DNA from: Moniliophthora roreri
Lineage: Eukaryota; Basidiomycota; Agaricomycetes; Agaricales; Marasmiaceae
Direction of reading: 5' to 3'
Length of the DNA: 64,000 bases
Assembly (NCBI GenBank): GCA_001466705.2
Contig: LATX02000180.1
Span: 434,001 to 498,000, forward strand
Position numbers and translations under genes: made by a program. How positions within the stretch are numbered: the first letter of the stretch is position 1; each line of letters begins with the position of its first letter. The notes below the pieces were generated by a model, which saw only the letters and a list, made by a program, of their open reading frames with translations, did no database searches and was not told the DNA's origin. This document shows, one piece after another, positions 60,181-64,000 of this stretch.

Positions 60181-63128
60181 ATGTCCGCACAAATCTACCC
60201 CGTTCAATCCTATAAACCTCCCGCTTCAAGGCGCTTCCCTCTCTCCAACGCAGTTAGTCAGAATCAACAAGCCCCTCAGACGACACCCAAGAAACAGCAA
60301 GAGAAACAGAAGCAACCAGGATCTCCACCTCTGCCTCGGCAAAATACCAAGACAGCACCACCTTCACCTCCTCAAGTTATCAGAGACAATAACGGTCAAC
60401 TAAGTTTTCAGCGAGTAGGATTTTTGGGCGAGGTAGGTTTCGCTTCCCCGCTGATGGCTGGTTGCTTAATACTCGTTTAGGGGGGATTTGCTAGGGTCTA
60501 CGAAGTAAAAGATCCTCAGGGCTATAGAGCTGCATGCAAGGTCGTAACCAAGACCTCGCTAAAGACGAAGAAAGCAAAAACCAAGGTGCGGAACCTTGTT
60601 CATTCCATCGCCGTGAAACTCAACCTATATTTCCAGCTTTATGCCGAAATCAAGATTCATAGATCCCTCCAGCACCCCAATATCGTCGAGTTTCAGGAGT
60701 GTTTCGAAGATGAGGAAAACGTGTACATGACCTTGGAGCTATGCACCAGCGGGTCTCTTATGGACATGCTGAGGCGTCGGCGAAGATTCACAGAACCTGA
60801 GGCCCGTTTCTTCACCGTCCAGCTCATTGGAGCATGCCAGTACATGCACGATCACCAAGTCATTCACCGTGACCTCAAGTTGGGCAACTTGTTCTTGGAC
60901 GGGAACATGAACATCAAAGTTGGTGACTTTGGCCTTGCTGCCTTGATCGAAAATCCTGGCGAGCGCAAGAAAACTATTTGCGGAACACCCAACTACATTG
61001 CACCTGAAGTCCTGTTCGACACTGCCAACGGCCACAGTTTCGAGGTCGACACTTGGTCAATAGGTGTCATCATCTATACACTCGTCATAGGACGACCGCC
61101 TTTCCAAACCAAAGATGTTAAAGCGATATATACGTGAGTTGCCATACCATGTACCATATCCATAGTCTGATCTTCACTGCAGCCGGATTCGAGATAACGA
61201 GTATGAGTTCCCGGCTGAACGACCCGTTTCCACTTACGCCAAGACCCTCATACAAGCCATACTGACACCACAACCCGAACACCGGCCCAGCCTCCACCAA
61301 ATCGTAGATGACGACTTCTTCACCCACGGAACTTTCCCGCCTTTTATACCTATTTCCGCTCACGATACCCCTCCAGATTTCCGCCACATCACGCGCTTAG
61401 CTAGTGAAGCCAACCTCAAGCGTGTGCGAAGAGCTGCTCTTTTAGATGAAGACCAAGTAACGAGTATTGCGCTCCCAAAATCGTCTAACGATGCTCCGAT
61501 GTCGTCTATGGCAACTACTGATGGACCTTCGCGAAGTGTCACTTCTAGTATCGCCCAGCAGGAAAAGGAATTCCAGAAAGCAGTTCAGCCAGGATCGCCC
61601 ATCTCTGCGCTACTCAATTCTGCCAAGAGGCCACTGCTTATGAGCAATGGTCCCAGTGGCAACGCGGCGGGTGGTGTCAAGGAATCCCCGTTGTTCAGGA
61701 AGCTTCAGGCTGCTTCCACGACCACTAACGTCCCATCTCCCTTGGGCAAAGGTTCAGTGAGGTCAGCTCGTGGCACCGTAGGTCGCGCAGGTTTGGAACC
61801 CCTCGTCGAGGATGATCCGGAGAAGGAGCGTTGGGAGAAGGAGCAGCTCGTCAAGAGGAAGGAGCTCGAGGCACAAAAGGCTAGAATCGTCGCACAGATG
61901 GCACCGGTCAAAGAAGAGGAGCAAGACGAAGTTCGCCTCACCGAGGCGGAAGAAGAGGACCTTGGACTTGGAGCTGCTCCCATACCGGTCAGGAAAGAGA
62001 TTAAGAAGTCGTCGCTCAAGGAGAACCGTATGCCTGGTAAGTCTTGTGCACATGATAATTCTACGTCCCCGCCGCTCACACGGTCCGTCTCTTCCAGCGG
62101 TTCAAGCAGTCCCCGGTCCCGTGATGGAGCAACCTAAGCTGAAGCTTAATGGCTTCGATGCTGCTGCCCATATCCTCTCGACGGCATTTGATGCAAAAGC
62201 CACTGGTAGACTGTTTAAGGATCCTCGAGGGAACCCTTCGCACCAATCGGCGGATGACAGGGTATTCATCGTCTCCTGGGTTGACTACTGCAATAAGTAT
62301 GGCATGGGATACGCCTTGACGGATGGGAGCGTGGGTGTTCACTTCAACGACAGCACGAGCTTGGTTCTCAGTGCTGACAAGCAGTAGGTGTTCTTTTCAC
62401 CCTATCAGAGGTAAACGAACCTAATTTGTTGATGTTTAGGCACTTTGACTATATCTCGTCTCGCAGAAGTGGCTCCGTCTACGTACGAAAATCACACACT
62501 GTCGATGAGTATCCCGAAGAGCTCAAGAGCAAAGTTTATCTACTCAAACATTTCGAGCGATACATCATGGATCGACTATACGGCCAGTACGACTATACGT
62601 TTGATGACACTGAAAGGAAGAAAGGAATGTGCTGGGTGCAGAAGTACCTGCGAATGAAGCACGTCATTGTTTTCAAGATGAGTCACGACATCTTACAGGT
62701 GAGCATCCGCTCCTTGATGCTGCTGTTTCTTATGTTTATCCTCTGAACAGTTCAACTTTTATGACCACTCAAAAATAATTCTATTATCGCATGGGCTATC
62801 CATCATCCACATCGACAAGAACTATAACCTCACACGCTGGACCCTTACAGACATTATGAAAACGGCGCTCAGAATAGCCGCCTCTCCTGACGGTGGACAC
62901 GGCTTCGATACCGATGCAGTCAAATTCAACCAGCGACTTGTAGATAAGCTCAAGTACTGCAGGGAGGTTTTGGTTAGCATCAGGACTGCTAGCAAGGAAG
63001 GGGAACAAGGCATGCCGGAGGATGCGACTATCACTGGAAAGGCCTCCACGGGCCCCGGGCCTAGTGATATGCGAGGGGTAGCTGGCTTAAGACTAAGCAC
63101 GAGGACCTCCAAAGCGTCTTTGCGATAG
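60181..63128 (+). CDS. CDC5: Polo-like kinase (mitotic serine/threonine kinase)
   Basis: Seven exons (60181-60432, 60481-60585, 60637-61133, 61183-62036, 62098-62383, 62440-62698, 62751-63128) sum in frame to about 876 residues. A Gln/Pro-rich N-terminus leads to the kinase domain: [17 protein letters not shown] lysine, catalytic loop [21 protein letters not shown] and the activation segment [18 protein letters not shown] linker of about 230 residues with coiled-coil and acidic parts follows, then two polo boxes. Polo box 1 has [20 protein letters not shown] with the phosphopeptide-contact tryptophan; polo box 2 has YDHSKIILL with the His and Lys of the phosphate pincer. Polo kinases drive mitotic entry, spindle function and cytokinesis. 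Confidence 0.97.
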
Positions 63129-63459
63129 ACAATCATAGCATTCCACGTTTCTTTCACGCGTGCTCTCGTCAGGATAGCGTCATTCAATTAGATATTAGTT
63201 TTCCCTATTCACACGACGTTAGGTCGTATACCTTCCATCCCTGCATTTCGGACCTCGACTTGTCACGTTATTCTCGTCGTCGTTTTCCTTCCTCGTTCTC
63301 GCCCTCACTTATTCTTCCAATAATCACAGTTTCAATCAGTCATGCCACGTCACTTCATTTATGATAAGTACATAGCACCCGTCCACTTTGTAGCTTCGAT
63401 ACAAGAGCATTTCAATGACCCTGAATTTAACACGAAATGGCTCTCCGCGGTGCATCCAT
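63129..63459. other. Convergent intergenic region
   Basis: Region between the polo kinase stop and the 3' end of the glycoside hydrolase gene; no gene seen. Confidence 0.45.
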
Positions 63460-64000
63460 CTACTGCTTTAGAACGGTTCCGTGTCGGACGAAACCGCTCA
63501 GGCCGTTCGGAAGAGTTTGGTAGGCCGACCAGGTATAGAGATCAGAAGAGTCAGAATAGATGTATTTACCGCTGTTGAAGCCGTCAGCATACCTGACGAA
63601 GGGACATGATCAATTCCGGGACTGGTGAGGAGAGTAAAAGCCATACAAGCGGAACTTTCCGTTCGGCAGTACTGTAATGCAAGGGCCCTCTGCTTGACCC
63701 CATCCAGCAAAGTTCCCAGTCTGGACAAAGGTATAAGGTCCAGTGAGAGAAGATGCTACGGCATGCTCGATGGTCTTTTTGCCGTTGGTTTCTGCCTTAG
63801 TGAAGATGTGATATTGGTTACTGTGAAACGAAACGTCAGTTGACCGAATCATTGTCAAGTGAAGATACAGACTTGAAATAGACAGGGAAGGTGTCGATGT
63901 ATCCCAATCCTGCATTTGAGATTCCCGACATGACAACTGGGCCGCTCCAATTCTTCAAGGTATTGTCGGTAGCGGTGAAGACATAAGGTAAGAATGGGCC
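63460..64000 (-). CDS. GH43-type glycoside hydrolase (arabinosidase/xylosidase-like), 5' part outside window
   Basis: Only the C-terminal part of the protein lies in the window; the gene runs past 64000. Reading from the edge: GPFLPYVFTATDNTLKNWSG, then SGISNAGLGYIDTFPVYF, an intron, NQYHIFTKAETNGKKTIEHA, SSLTGPYTFVQTGNFAGWGQ, AEGPCITVLPNGKFRLYADG and a final IYSDSSDLYTWSAYQTLP, ending at the TAG 63462-63460. The five-bladed propeller-like strands with SLTGPYTF and GQAEGP are those of GH43-type enzymes, which cut arabinose or xylose side chains from plant cell-wall polysaccharides. An intron with donor at the CGCTT|GTATGG site joins FRL to YADGF. The catalytic N-terminal acids are outside the window. 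Confidence 0.8.

Noticed and set aside
61705..62079. 124-codon Ser-rich minus-strand frame inside the polo kinase gene
   Set aside because: Antisense shadow of the acidic and Lys-rich linker exon.
1..64000. CRISPR arrays, operons, ribosome binding sites, integrative elements
   Set aside because: The sequence is eukaryotic with spliceosomal introns throughout; no regularly spaced direct repeats were seen.
1..64000. tRNA genes
   Set aside because: I looked for GGTTCGAnnC-type B boxes. The few matches (for example near 33654) fall in exons and lack a matching A box and acceptor stem; a covariance search would be needed to be certain.

Overview
The window is a piece of nuclear genome from a basidiomycete fungus, most likely an Agaricomycete. 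The genes are broken by many introns of about 50-60 nt, and the protein set fits: a DUF6593 protein, a MUP1-type permease, a CsbD/Hmp1-like stress protein, a UbiA prenyltransferase, two P450s and an SNT1-like SANT protein. No gene is bacterial or organellar. Exon coordinates given in the entries were worked out by hand from splice signals, reading frame and remembered family motifs; no alignment was run.

Layout. Bases 1-3335 form an almost CpG-free, repeat-like block with no recognisable gene; it ends abruptly. From 3.8 to 42 kb lies a compact array of mostly housekeeping genes: DUF6593 protein (-), DUF3533/SNG1-like membrane protein (-), protoporphyrinogen oxidase HEM14 (-), signal peptidase subunit SPC2 (+), aldehyde dehydrogenase (+), SNT1-like SANT protein (-), PIG-S/GPI17 (+), parvulin PPIase (-), ABCE1/RLI1 (+), P450 (+), methionine-type amino acid permease (+), PAQR receptor-like protein (+), second P450 (+), RRG9/neugrin protein (-), coactosin-like actin binder (+), GNAT/SSAT-like acetyltransferase (-), NAC beta (+) and a 2H-phosphoesterase (AKAP7/ASCC1-like) protein (-). 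Several pairs are divergent and share promoters of only 145-280 bp.

From 42 to 57.5 kb gene density falls and repeats appear: a foldback element (43.5-44.1 kb), duplicated inverted-repeat elements (53.0-54.3 kb) and a clear hAT-like MITE with an 8-bp target duplication (56.8-57.4 kb). Between them sit a UbiA-family prenyltransferase and an FAD monooxygenase, a possible meroterpenoid-type pair (the monooxygenase appears to carry a frameshift), a TMEM242-like mitochondrial membrane protein and a CsbD/Hmp1-like small protein. The last 7 kb hold a hypothetical acidic protein (-), polo-like kinase CDC5/PLK (+) and the 3' part of a GH43-type arabinosidase (-) cut by the window edge.

Cross-cutting features are very small exons (12-22 nt in the dehydrogenase, ABCE1, PAQR and 2H genes) and four introns that only make sense with GC-AG borders.
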